From: an uncultured Acetobacteraceae bacterium
Lineage (GTDB): Bacteria > Pseudomonadota > Alphaproteobacteria > Acetobacterales > Acetobacteraceae
Direction of reading: 5' to 3'
DNA length: 51,259 nucleotides
Assembly (NCBI GenBank): GCA_903877125.1
Contig: CAIRCM010000037.1
Coordinates: forward strand, 1-51,259
Shown one piece after another: positions 17,703-25,821 of this stretch. Position 1 is the stretch's first letter; every line of letters starts with the position of its first letter. The notes under the pieces are model-generated. The model saw only the letters and a list, made by a program, of their open reading frames with translations. It was not told the DNA's origin and did no database searches. The position numbers were made by a program, and so were the translations under genes.

Positions 17703-18796
17703 AACTCGCCGATCTGCCCACCCCCTGCCTGGTGCTCGATCGCACGATCCTGACCCGCAATCTGCGCGCCATGTCGGGGCAGCTCTCGCGCCTCCGGGTG
17801 CCGCTGCGCCCGCACATGAAGACCGCCAAATCGATCGACGTCGCCCGTATGGCGCTGGAAGGGCAACCCGGCGGGATCACCGTGTCGACCCTGGCGGAGG
17901 CGGAGTATTTCTTCAGCCATGGCATCACCGACATCCTCTACGCGGTCGGGATCACACCGCGCCGGCTGGAGCAGGTGATGCAGCTCAACGCGGCCGGCGC
18001 CGATATCGTCGTCATCACCGACGACATCGACATCGCCGCGATCATCGCCACCCTCGACAACCCGCCCCGCACCCTGATCGAGATCGACAGCGGGGAGGAG
18101 CGCGGCGGCGTGCTGCCGGACAGCGACGTACTGATGGACATCGCGCAGGTGCTGGGCGGCGCGCTTGCGGGTGTGATGACGCACGCGGGCCACTCCTACG
18201 CCGGGCGCAGCGTCCGGGACATGGTGCGGATCGCCGAGCAGGAACGGGGCAGCGCGACGCGGGCGGCCAATCGGTTACGGGATGCGGGATACGGCGTCCC
18301 GATCGTGTCCGCGGGCAGTTCGCCCACCGCCCGGCACGCCGAGAATTTGGCAGGCCTGACCGAAGTGCGCGCCGGCGTTTATATGTTCGGCGACCTGTTT
18401 CAGGCGGAAATCGAGACCCATGGTCTGGATGGGATCGCGGTGACCGTGTTGACCAGCGTGATCGGCCGCCGTCCCGGCAAGCTGCTGGTGGACGCCGGCG
18501 GCCTCGCGCTGTCGAAGGACCGCAGCACCCAGGATGCGCCGCGCGACTACGGTTTTGGCCTGGCACTCGACCTGTTCGGGCAGCGGAGCTACGGCAACGC
18601 CGTGGTACGACGCGCCTATCAGGAGCATGGTGTCATCGAGATGGACCCTGCCCGGCCGATCGATCTCCCGGTCGGTGGGCTGCTGCGGATCGCGCCCAAT
18701 CACACCTGCATGACGGCGGCCGCGCACGATCGGTATTTCGTGGTGGACGGCGGCGACGAAATCGTCGCCATATGGCACCGCGTGAACGGTTGGTGA
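17699..18796 (+). CDS. D-threonine aldolase / D-serine dehydratase-like PLP enzyme
   Basis: A 365-residue fold-type III PLP enzyme (alanine racemase-like N-terminus). It has the family start LPTPCLVLDR and the PLP lysine in LRPHMKTAKS (Lys41). A metal-binding His-x-Cys near the C-terminus is seen as PNHTC (335-337), as in DSD1-type enzymes. VSAGSSPTARH and EVRAGVYMFGD are conserved phosphate/PLP contacts. It cleaves or dehydrates D-beta-hydroxy amino acids in the known family; the substrate here is unknown. The ATG overlaps the MlrC stop (ATGA), which shows tight coupling and suggests a joint pathway for D-amino-acid-containing compounds. Confidence 0.88.
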   Translation: MKLADLPTPCLVLDRTILTRNLRAMSGQLSRLRVPLRPHMKTAKSIDVARMALEGQPGGITVSTLAEAEYFFSHGITDILYAVGITPRRLEQVMQLNAAGADIVVITDDIDIAAIIATLDNPPRTLIEIDSGEERGGVLPDSDVLMDIAQVLGGALAGVMTHAGHSYAGRSVRDMVRIAEQERGSATRAANRLRDAGYGVPIVSAGSSPTARHAENLAGLTEVRAGVYMFGDLFQAEIETHGLDGIAVTVLTSVIGRRPGKLLVDAGGLALSKDRSTQDAPRDYGFGLALDLFGQRSYGNAVVRRAYQEHGVIEMDPARPIDLPVGGLLRIAPNHTCMTAAAHDRYFVVDGGDEIVAIWHRVNGW

Positions 18797-18863
18797 CGCT
18801 CGGCCTCGGAGGTGTACTTTCCGCCAGAACAAACGCGGCGAACGACGATCGATACCCGGCTCG

Positions 18864-19319
18864 GTGGCGGCACTGATTGGGTTCGTGGGCTTATGCCTCC
18901 TCGTCGGCGCGGCCGGCGGCGCATTGACCGCGGATGCCGTGCGACAGTGGTACCCATCGCTGATCGCTCCACCGCTGACGCCCCCGCCTTGGGTGTTCGC
19001 GCCGGTCTGGACGTTGCTTTACATCATGATCGGCGTGTCGGCGTGGCTGGTCTGGCTGCGACCCGGGAGCTATCCGGCACTGCGCCTCTGGGGCTGGCAA
19101 CTCGCGGCGAACGCGGTCTGGCCGGCGGCATTCTTCGGGATGCGCAATCCGATGCTGGGTTTACCGGTGATTGGCCTGATGCTGTTGTTGACGGGCGTGA
19201 CGATTCGTGCGTTTCACCCCCGGTCGCTGCCCGCGGCGTTGCTGCTGCTGCCCTATCTGGCGTGGTCGCTGTTCGCGACGTATCTGAACGCCGGGTTCTG
19301 GTGGCTCAACCGGAGCTGA
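18864..19319 (+). CDS. tspO: TspO/MBR family tryptophan-rich sensory protein
   Basis: A 151-residue membrane protein with five hydrophobic helices and the TspO/translocator-protein signature: WYPSLIAPPLTPPPWVFAPVW, then LYIMIGVSAWLVW, NAVWPAAFFGMRNP and TYLNAGFWWLN. TspO binds porphyrins and in Rhodobacter modulates oxygen-dependent gene expression; its role here is not known. The start is GTG at 18864, which directly precedes the first helix. It is 67 bases after the D-threonine-aldolase-like gene and may be separately transcribed. Confidence 0.92.
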   Translation: MAALIGFVGLCLLVGAAGGALTADAVRQWYPSLIAPPLTPPPWVFAPVWTLLYIMIGVSAWLVWLRPGSYPALRLWGWQLAANAVWPAAFFGMRNPMLGLPVIGLMLLLTGVTIRAFHPRSLPAALLLLPYLAWSLFATYLNAGFWWLNRS

Positions 19320-19333
19320 GGTAATCTCCTGAC

Positions 19334-19927
19334 ATGTGGATCGTTATGCACCCTCGCCCGCGTTTAATCCTTCTTCTGCTGATCGGCATGGTCATGGCCT
19401 GCCCCGCCTGGGCACAGTTCGGTGGTGGCGCGAAGGAGGGCAGTATCGCCACCGGTGGCGCCGCGGCCCGGAACGCCGGACCGGCGAAACGGCCTGACCC
19501 GGCGGCGTTGCCCGGTGCGGGATCCCGCGGCCCGGCGCCGCTCAGCAAGCCGCCGAGCGAGATGGGCCCCAATGAGGCCTTGTTCGATGCGATCAACCGC
19601 GACGATCTTGAAGCCGCCAGGGGAGCGACGTCGCGCGGCGCGGACTTGAACGCACGCAATGTCCTCGGTCTGACGCCGCTCGAACTGGCGGTGGACCTAG
19701 GGCAGAACGACATCGCGTTTCTGCTGCTGTCCCTGCGTGAAGCGGTGCCATCCGGACGGCCGGCGCCCCAGACGGGCGGGCGCACGGCGGCAGGTCATCC
19801 GGCCCCGACCCCAACGCCGCGACGGCCCACGGCGGCACCGCGGGCGATCACGACGGTGTCCCGGCCGGCACAGTCGGACGGCGGCGCGCCGGTACCGAAC
19901 GCTGGCTTTCTGGGGTTTGGGCGTTAG
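19334..19927 (+). CDS. Secreted ankyrin-repeat protein
   Basis: A 197-residue protein with a clear signal peptide (PRLILLLLIGMVMACPAWAQ, cleavage near residue 27). A Gly/Ala/Pro-rich linker follows, then about two ankyrin-like helix pairs (NEALFDAINRDDLEAARGAT, GADLNARNVLGLTPLELAVD). The tail is a long Pro/Arg-rich disordered region. Such small periplasmic ankyrin proteins are common in alphaproteobacteria and have no known partner. It follows tspO by 14 bases, so co-transcription is plausible. Function unknown. Confidence 0.75.
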   Translation: MWIVMHPRPRLILLLLIGMVMACPAWAQFGGGAKEGSIATGGAAARNAGPAKRPDPAALPGAGSRGPAPLSKPPSEMGPNEALFDAINRDDLEAARGATSRGADLNARNVLGLTPLELAVDLGQNDIAFLLLSLREAVPSGRPAPQTGGRTAAGHPAPTPTPRRPTAAPRAITTVSRPAQSDGGAPVPNAGFLGFGR

Positions 19928-19990
19928 AGCACGATAGGGTCACATTGACCCTGGCGCGCGCTATAAGCCTTTGTTTGATCGCGTGATTCA
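19928..19990. repeat. Short dispersed-type element with AGGGTCA hairpin
   Basis: Directly after the ankyrin gene stop lies AGAGCACGATAGGGTCACAT, including AGGGTCA-CAT-TGACCCT (19936-19952), a perfect 7-bp hairpin. It is followed by GCGCGCGCTATAAGCCTTTG and TTTGATCGCGTGATTCA. It resembles the short palindromic elements seen after genes in alphaproteobacterial genomes, judged from memory. It may also end transcription of the tspO-ankyrin pair. Only one copy is in this window. Confidence 0.4.
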
Positions 19991-20043
19991 CACCGCCGTG
20001 CGGTTCCGCCTCCGGCGATAACGGTCCAAGCCCACGCGCCCTG

Positions 20044-20412
20044 CTACTTGCAGGGAAACCGCTCCCCCAGGTACTGGAACAGACCGTCCGTCACTTCCAT
20101 GCCGCGGTGCGCGGGCAGCGCGCGCACCCATTCGGAGAATTGGACCATCGTCGCCCGGCGGCTGGTCCCCGGCGGGAAGCAGAACGGCTTCTTTTCGCCC
20201 GCGAGCTTCATTTGCACGTCCACTGCCCCCTGCGCGAAACCATCGCAGTAATTGAGTTTGGCGTCCGTGCCCGGGGCATTCGGCGGGGCGGCGCAAAGGT
20301 CCGCCAGATCGCCAGCGGTACGCACATGAAACGCGATCGGTTGGGCCGCATAGCCGAGGCCGATTGGGGCGACCAAGGCGAAGGCGGCGGCGAGGAGCAG
20401 GCTCTTTGTCAT
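20044..20412 (-). CDS. Rap1a/Tai family secreted protein
   Basis: A 122-residue protein with an N-terminal signal (MTKSLLLAAAFALVAPIG) and a Rap1a/Tai-type core: TAGDLADLCA, then NYCDGFAQGA, KPFCFPPG, and WVRALPAHRG near the end. Four Cys are in the family's spacing, likely two disulfides. Rap1a and Tai proteins are periplasmic immunity factors against type VI amidase effectors in enterobacteria; many relatives are orphans of unknown role. The ATG at 20412 has GGAGAG upstream. No amidase effector is adjacent, so it is probably an orphan. Confidence 0.7.
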   Translation of the reverse strand: MTKSLLLAAAFALVAPIGLGYAAQPIAFHVRTAGDLADLCAAPPNAPGTDAKLNYCDGFAQGAVDVQMKLAGEKKPFCFPPGTSRRATMVQFSEWVRALPAHRGMEVTDGLFQYLGERFPCK

Positions 20413-20530
20413 TCGGACTCTCCTGTCGGGGTTCACGGGCTGGGCCGGTTCCCACCCCATCGGGCGACCAGCGCCTTGGTGACGGCTTTCCCGAACCGCG
20501 GCAAGCGGTTTCGGCGGGCGGAGACACCGT

Positions 20531-21223
20531 TCAGCCGGGCAGCCAGGCGAATGTCATCCCCTGCCGTTTCAGCGCCGCCGCGCCCACCGCGATACCACCC
20601 CCGCTCGGCCGTAGTGGCTGGTTGATGTGGCCGATGATGACATCGCCGCTCTGGGCCTTGGCGATGCGGGCCGCGACCGTCGCCGCCGGCAACGAGGCGC
20701 CCTGATCGGCATTGAGGGAAAATCCGGCGATGCCGATACCCATGTGCCGGATCGGGTCGAGAACCTCGGGGCTGTAGAGCGCGGAAGCACCGCGATACCA
20801 AGCCGGTTTCGTGCCGGACGCCGTCTGTATCGTGTCGGCACCGACGGCGATTTCGGTTTCGATCGCATCCCACGAGCCGGCGGGCCGCAGCCCGTAAACG
20901 GGGCGGGTGCCAAGAATGGGGGGCAGGTGGCGCGCTCCATGATTTTGCAAAGCAAATAAATCGCGGTGTGCGAGCAGGAATGCGAGGCCGTTCGGGTTCC
21001 AGCGCATCCATAGCGCGGTTACGAAAATCGTTGCCTTTATTTCGTTTTCAACCAGCAACCGAGCGAGGCGTTCGTCGAAGTTTCCGGGGCAGGCGTCGAG
21101 GGTCAGGGCGACCGTGGGTCGGTCGGTTGGCGGCAGGCGCAAGGACGGCTCGACCGGCGCGGCGGTTCCGGCGGCCAGCGACATGGCGCCAGTCGCGAAT
21201 CCTCGACGGGTGAGTTGGATCAT
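20531..21223 (-). CDS. Polysaccharide deacetylase-like exported protein
   Basis: A 230-residue NodB-type deacetylase-like protein with a probable Tat or Sec signal (LTRRGFATGAMSLAAGTA, residues 4-21). The first catalytic motif is altered: VALTLDACPGNFDERL keeps Asp but has A-C in place of D-G. NHGARHLP supplies the metal-site region usually written HTxxH. Later parts are AWYRGASALYSPEVLD and GDVIIGHINQP. These match the divergent family of small deacetylases. The ATG at 21223 overlaps the oxidoreductase stop (ATGA), so it is co-translated with it. Substrate unknown. Confidence 0.75.
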   Translation of the reverse strand: MIQLTRRGFATGAMSLAAGTAAPVEPSLRLPPTDRPTVALTLDACPGNFDERLARLLVENEIKATIFVTALWMRWNPNGLAFLLAHRDLFALQNHGARHLPPILGTRPVYGLRPAGSWDAIETEIAVGADTIQTASGTKPAWYRGASALYSPEVLDPIRHMGIGIAGFSLNADQGASLPAATVAARIAKAQSGDVIIGHINQPLRPSGGGIAVGAAALKRQGMTFAWLPG

Positions 21224-22659
21224 GCGGCGGCCCGGGTTTCGGTTCGCACCAGCGCGCCCTGACGACGGAGTTCGGCCTGGATCGGGCCGATCGGCGCATG
21301 GCGCGGCGCGACCCCCTGCCCTACCGCGACCGCTGCCGCGACGCCGGCGGCTTGGCCGGTCAGCCAGCACTGCGGAATTTCCCGCAAGAACGAATGGCTC
21401 GTCGCGTCGCAGGATATTGCTCGGCCCGCGACAAGGATTCCGTCGGTCGCGGTTGGCACGAGGCAGCCGTAGGGGACGGAAATATTGGGGAATTTTGGCG
21501 ACAACGAAGGTGACACGCCGATCTCATCGGGGCGGACGGCGCCGGTGGGCCAATCGTCGCGGGTTACCCTGCCCGCCCCCACCAGCCGGCGGGCGTGGCG
21601 GACGCCGAGTTGCGGGGCGGAGAGCATGAGGAAGGCGTTCGCGAAGCCGGGGGCGTGGGTTCGGTAGACGTCGAGGTGGCGCGCCATCAGTCGGCGGGAG
21701 CGGATTTCGACCTCGGTCTGATCCTCCACGTCGATAGCGGAATATCCGGCGAGGCGCGGGCCCATGAACAACGCGACGTCGTCGCGCCAGGATACGAAGG
21801 GGCGTTCGAACAGGCCGTCGCAGGCGGCGCGGCCGCGATCCATGAAGGAGGAGAAAGCGTCCTTCTGGCTGGTTTTGAAATCGATCCAGCGGGGCATGTC
21901 GACGCCACCGAACATCCAGGCGGTGTTGATGCACGAATGGATGTCGTTCGGATCGGATTCCGTTTCGCTGGCCGCGCCGGCACGATGAAAGATGTCGCCG
22001 TCGCCGGTGCAATCGATGGTGACCTGGGCGCGGATGGCCATGCGGCCTTCTTTCGATTCGAAAACGGCGCCGGTCACCCGGTTGCCATCCATGAGCGGGA
22101 CCGAGCCCCAGGCGTGCAGGATCAGATGGACGTTGGTCTCGAGCACCATCTCCTGCGCGGCGAGTTTCAGGTGTTCGGGGTCGATGGTCGGGGACCAGGT
22201 GACGATGCCATGGAAGGCGGCGGTGCGTTCGCGCCAGTAGGCGGCGGTGGCGTCATCCGCGTGGCCCCAGAGACCGCGGGGCGGACCGGCGACGGCGCCC
22301 TTGGGCAGGCGGTCGAGCAGGTCGGACGCGATGCCCTGGATGACCTGCTGGCCGGTCCAGTCGGTCATGCGGTCGATCCAAAGGACCAGGCCGCCGGTGG
22401 ACAGGCCGCCGAGGTGGTTGGCGCGTTCGAGCAGCACGACCTCGGCGCCGGTGCGCGCGGCGGCGATAGCGGCGGCGGTACCGGATGGGCCTCCGCCGAC
22501 GACGAGGACGTCGCAGTCGCGGAAGACGGGGATGGTGCGGGCGGGTTCATGGATGGTGGCGCCCTTGGCGCGGGGGCGGCGCGGGAGGCGGGTGCCGTGG
22601 AAGATGGCGGACTGGAAGAAGAGGCGTCCGGCCGGGTCGTCCTTGGGTTCGGTGGTCAT
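21220..22659 (-). CDS. FAD-dependent oxidoreductase (FAD_oxidored type)
   Basis: A 479-residue flavoprotein with the dinucleotide-binding motif VLVVGGGPSGTAAAIAAART (GGGPSG at 55-60) and an acidic end of strand two (VVLLE). It also has VTIDCTGDGDIFHRAGA and the C-terminal FAD motif near DGILVAGRAIS. This form belongs to the FAD_oxidored group, whose members are often paired with other catabolic genes and have no defined substrate. The start MTTEPKDD at 22659 is chosen, but MTASVRP at 22698 is possible; neither has a strong ribosome site. It is divergent from the first amidohydrolase. Confidence 0.88.
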   Translation of the reverse strand: MTTEPKDDPAGRLFFQSAIFHGTRLPRRPRAKGATIHEPARTIPVFRDCDVLVVGGGPSGTAAAIAAARTGAEVVLLERANHLGGLSTGGLVLWIDRMTDWTGQQVIQGIASDLLDRLPKGAVAGPPRGLWGHADDATAAYWRERTAAFHGIVTWSPTIDPEHLKLAAQEMVLETNVHLILHAWGSVPLMDGNRVTGAVFESKEGRMAIRAQVTIDCTGDGDIFHRAGAASETESDPNDIHSCINTAWMFGGVDMPRWIDFKTSQKDAFSSFMDRGRAACDGLFERPFVSWRDDVALFMGPRLAGYSAIDVEDQTEVEIRSRRLMARHLDVYRTHAPGFANAFLMLSAPQLGVRHARRLVGAGRVTRDDWPTGAVRPDEIGVSPSLSPKFPNISVPYGCLVPTATDGILVAGRAISCDATSHSFLREIPQCWLTGQAAGVAAAVAVGQGVAPRHAPIGPIQAELRRQGALVRTETRAAA

Positions 22660-22745
22660 GGGTGGGTTCCATCGGGTGGGACGGACGCTGGCCGTCATTT
22701 GTATTCCATGCCAGAATCCCGCGACCGGCAAGCGGTGGGACATTC

Positions 22746-23822
22746 ATGAGTGCGATCGAAATCGGCGGCATCGACTGCGACATCCATCCGGCGGTGCCGA
22801 ATCTGAAGGCGCTGCACCCGTACCTGTCCGATCACTGGCGCGACACGATCATCCAGCGCGGGATGCACGAGCTGAATTCCATCAGCTACCCCATGAACTC
22901 GCCGCTGACATCCCGTCCGGACTGGCGCATTCCGGGGAAGCCGCCCGGCTCCGACCTCGAACTGATGCGCCAGCACGCGTTGGATCCGTTCCAGACCTCG
23001 ATCGCCATCGCCAACTGCCTTTACGGCGTGCAACTGCTGTTCAGCGAAGACATGGGCGCGGGGTTCGCCAAGGCGGTGAACGACTGGATGGCGGCGGAGT
23101 GGCTGGACAAGGAGCCGCGGCTGCGCGCGTCGATCGTGGTGCCGGCGCAGAACCCGGAGATGGCGGTCGACGAGATCGAGCGTGTGGCCGGGGACAGGCG
23201 CTTCGTGCAGGTGCTGATGCTGGTGATGGGCGACATGCCGCTGGGCAAGCGACACTACTGGCCGATCTATGCCGCGGCCGAGAAGCACGGATTGCCGATC
23301 GGCATTCATGCCGGCAGCGCGTATCGGCACGCGGTCACGCCCGTGGGTTGGCCATCGTACTACACCGAGGATTATGCCGCCCAGGCCGCCGCGTTCCAGC
23401 AATGCCTGTCGTCACTGATCTGCGAGGGGGTGTTTACCAAGTTCCCGACCCTGAAGGTCGTCCTGCTGGAATCCGGGTTCACCTGGCTGCCGGCGCATCT
23501 GTGGCGGCTGACCAAATTCTGGCGTGGGCTGCGCATGGAGGTGCCGTGGGTGGACCGTGCGCCGGCTGAGATCGTGCGAGACAACGTGCGACTGACGATC
23601 CAGCCCTGCGACGGGCCGCCGACGGAGGCGATGTTCCAGAAGCTCATGGAGCACATGGACAGCGACGAGTTGTTGCTGTTCTCGACCGATTATCCGCACT
23701 GGCAGTTCGACGGAGAGGACGTTTTGCCGCCGGGGCTGTCTCGGGATACGGTGCGGAAGATGATGATCGACAATCCGCGGGCGACGTATCCCCGGTTGGC
23801 GGGGGTTGATCGGCAGATTTAA
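22746..23822 (+). CDS. Amidohydrolase (amidohydro_2 family), copy 1
   Basis: A 358-residue TIM-barrel hydrolase or decarboxylase of the amidohydrolase-2 family. The metal-binding start is CDIHP (Asp12, His14). A central His lies in IGIHAGSA, and FSTDYPHWQF carries the final Asp. Known relatives decarboxylate or hydrolyse aromatic and small carboxylic compounds. A second, clearly paralogous gene is at 29160-30266. The two enclose a LIV-type ABC transporter, which suggests a shared catabolic module. The ATG at 22746 gives MSAIEIGGIDCDIHP, but no strong ribosome site is seen. Confidence 0.9.
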   Translation: MSAIEIGGIDCDIHPAVPNLKALHPYLSDHWRDTIIQRGMHELNSISYPMNSPLTSRPDWRIPGKPPGSDLELMRQHALDPFQTSIAIANCLYGVQLLFSEDMGAGFAKAVNDWMAAEWLDKEPRLRASIVVPAQNPEMAVDEIERVAGDRRFVQVLMLVMGDMPLGKRHYWPIYAAAEKHGLPIGIHAGSAYRHAVTPVGWPSYYTEDYAAQAAAFQQCLSSLICEGVFTKFPTLKVVLLESGFTWLPAHLWRLTKFWRGLRMEVPWVDRAPAEIVRDNVRLTIQPCDGPPTEAMFQKLMEHMDSDELLLFSTDYPHWQFDGEDVLPPGLSRDTVRKMMIDNPRATYPRLAGVDRQI

Positions 23823-23916
23823 ACTATTGTTAATGGCCGAAATATTTTCATCGAATCATTTATTGACAAATTGCAATGCACCGGACAGGTTGCGGCCTTA
23901 TCCAAAGGAAATAGCG

Positions 23917-24231
23917 ATGAATCTCGGCAAAATTATTCTCCTCGGCGCTCTCGCGCTTTGCAGTTCGACCGCGGCATACGCCGGCGACACATATAACACG
24001 GTGCCGGCTGGGGACCGTCAGTACGCCCAATGCCTTGTCTACTCCGCCAAGCAATACGAAGGCGGCGACGCCGCGAGCCCGATCAAGGGGCAGACCAAGG
24101 CCGAGGCATGGTGCACCTGCATGTGGAACGAGACCCCGGACGATTTCCGTGGCAACCTCGCCAAGTTCTCCGAGACTGCCCGTGGCGCGGCGATGAACAA
24201 GACGTGCGAACGTTACGCCGACTGGGGCTGA
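23917..24231 (+). CDS. Small secreted Cys protein
   Basis: Unrecognised 104-residue protein. A signal peptide (MNLGKIILLGALALCSSTAA, cleaved near YAG) is followed by an 80-residue mature part with four Cys: QCLVYSAK, WCTCMWNE and KTCERYA. These could form two disulfides. GGAA precedes the ATG at 23917; an in-frame start at 23806 inside the preceding gene is unlikely. A strong terminator follows 33 bases later. No function is proposed. Confidence 0.7.
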   Translation: MNLGKIILLGALALCSSTAAYAGDTYNTVPAGDRQYAQCLVYSAKQYEGGDAASPIKGQTKAEAWCTCMWNETPDDFRGNLAKFSETARGAAMNKTCERYADWG

Positions 24232-24263
24232 TACAGGCGGCCTGATGGCTGCTCATTCAAAGC

Positions 24264-24294
24264 AAAACCGCACGAGCGATCGTGCGGTTTTTTT
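24264..24294 (+). terminator. Rho-independent terminator
   Basis: AAAACCGCACGA, loop GCGA, TCGTGCGGTTTT and further T. The 12-bp stem includes A/T flanks that serve both strands, so it may end both the small secreted gene and the convergent livF transcript. Confidence 0.9.
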
Positions 24295-24346
24295 GTGCCT
24301 GTCAGGTCAGCGCGCGCGGAACAGGTGGCCGTCACGCCAGTTGATG

Positions 24347-25072
24347 TCAGACCTTGTCCAAATCCCAAGCCTCGGCCGAAGCCCCCGCGAGCGACTGGAT
24401 CAGCGCCTCATCCGCCGCGAGTGACGCGGCCGGGCCGTGATGCACCACCACGCCGTGATCGAGCACATAGGCGGTATCGGCGACTTCCAGCGTCATTCGG
24501 ACATTCTGTTCGACGATGAGAACGGTGATGCCCTGCGCCTTCATGTTGGACACGATTTTGAACACGTCCTTCACGATCAGCGGCGCCAGCCCTTGGGACG
24601 GTTCGTCCAGGATCAGCACTTTCGGGTTCAGCAGCAGCGCGCGCGCGATGGACAGCATTTCCTGCTCGCCACCGGACAGCTGGCGGCCACGGTTCATCTT
24701 CCGCTCCTCCAGTCGGGGGAACAGTTTGTAGATCGCGGGGATGTCGAACGGGCCGGTGTGTCCTTGCGGGACCTTTAGATTATCCTCGACCGTCAAATTG
24801 GCGAAGACGCGGCGGCCTTCCGGCACGTAGCCCACGCGCTCCCGCGCGACCTGGAACGGCACCATTCGGGTGGTGTCCTTGCCAAACACCTTCACCGACC
24901 CCGAGCGGGCGGGGGTGAGTCCCATGATGCTGCGCATGGTGGTGCTTTTGCCGGCTCCGTTGCGGCCCAGCAGGGTCGTGATGGTGCCCTCTTCGACCGT
25001 CAGCGCGACGTCGTGGAGGATGTGGCTCTTGCCGTAGAAGGTGTTGAGCCCGCTGACCTCGATCGCGTTCAT
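24347..25072 (-). CDS. livF: Branched-chain amino acid-type ABC transporter ATPase LivF
   Basis: The second ATPase of a LIV-type importer, 241 residues. Walker A GRNGAGKST at 36-44, signature LSGGEQ at 132-137, Walker B LILDEP at 153-158, followed by SQGLAP, which is typical of LivF. It is the last gene of SBP-livH-livM-livG-livF on the minus strand. Its ATG overlaps the livG stop (ATGA). The natural substrate is unknown: LIV-type systems import branched amino acids, amides, urea and aromatic acids, and the flanking amidohydrolases point to a small organic acid or amide. Confidence 0.93.
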   Translation of the reverse strand: MNAIEVSGLNTFYGKSHILHDVALTVEEGTITTLLGRNGAGKSTTMRSIMGLTPARSGSVKVFGKDTTRMVPFQVARERVGYVPEGRRVFANLTVEDNLKVPQGHTGPFDIPAIYKLFPRLEERKMNRGRQLSGGEQEMLSIARALLLNPKVLILDEPSQGLAPLIVKDVFKIVSNMKAQGITVLIVEQNVRMTLEVADTAYVLDHGVVVHHGPAASLAADEALIQSLAGASAEAWDLDKV

Positions 25073-25821
25073 TCGGCTTTTCCCAGATAGGCGTTCTGCA
25101 CGGTCTCGTTGGCGGCGATTTCCGCGGGCGTGCCTTCGGCCAGCAGCTTGCCTTCGGCAAGAACGGAAATGTGGTCGGCGAGGTGGAACACGACGCGCAT
25201 GTCATGCTCGATCAGAACGATCGTGTATTTCGAATCGCGATGCAGGCGCCGGATCAGGCCGGTGACCTGATCGGTTTCCTCATCGCCCATGCCGGCCGTG
25301 GGTTCGTCGAGCAGCAGCAGGCTGGGTTTCAAGGCCAGCGCCATGGCGATTTCGGCGGCGCGCTGATCGCCATGCGACAATTCGCCCACCAGACGATCGG
25401 CCTTCTCGGTCAAGCGGGCCATTTCCAGCACTTCGTCGCAGGCGGAGGCGATCCGTTTATGGTCGGCGGCTGTCAGCCAGAATTTCAGACTATATCCCAG
25501 CCCGGTTTCCACCGCGATGCGGGCGTTTTCGCGCACCGTCAGTTCGGGAAAAATCTCGGTGATCTGGAATGTGCGGCCCATGCCGAGCTTGACGCGACCG
25601 GCGGCGGGTATGCGGTTGATGTTGTTGCCATCGAGCAGTATCTCACCGGAGGTGGGCGGGAAAAATCCGGTGATGAGATTAAAGAACGTGGTCTTGCCCG
25701 CGCCGTTGGGGCCGATCACGGCCCGCAATTCGCCATGTTCGACCGTCATCGATACGTTATCGACCGCGACGAGGCTGCCGAACGTCTTGGTAGCGCCGCG
25801 GATTTCCAGTTTCGGGGTCAT
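25069..25821 (-). CDS. livG: Branched-chain amino acid-type ABC transporter ATPase LivG
   Basis: First ATPase of the importer, 250 residues. Walker A GPNGAGKTT near 37-45, signature-like LSHGDQRAAEIAMAL, Walker B LLLLDEPTAGM followed by LivG-type GDEETDQV. The signature has HGDQ, common in LivG of urea- and amide-type systems. The ATG at 25821 overlaps the livM stop (ATGA). Codons of the same frame further upstream look like shadow sequence of livM. Confidence 0.93.
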   Translation of the reverse strand: MTPKLEIRGATKTFGSLVAVDNVSMTVEHGELRAVIGPNGAGKTTFFNLITGFFPPTSGEILLDGNNINRIPAAGRVKLGMGRTFQITEIFPELTVRENARIAVETGLGYSLKFWLTAADHKRIASACDEVLEMARLTEKADRLVGELSHGDQRAAEIAMALALKPSLLLLDEPTAGMGDEETDQVTGLIRRLHRDSKYTIVLIEHDMRVVFHLADHISVLAEGKLLAEGTPAEIAANETVQNAYLGKAE

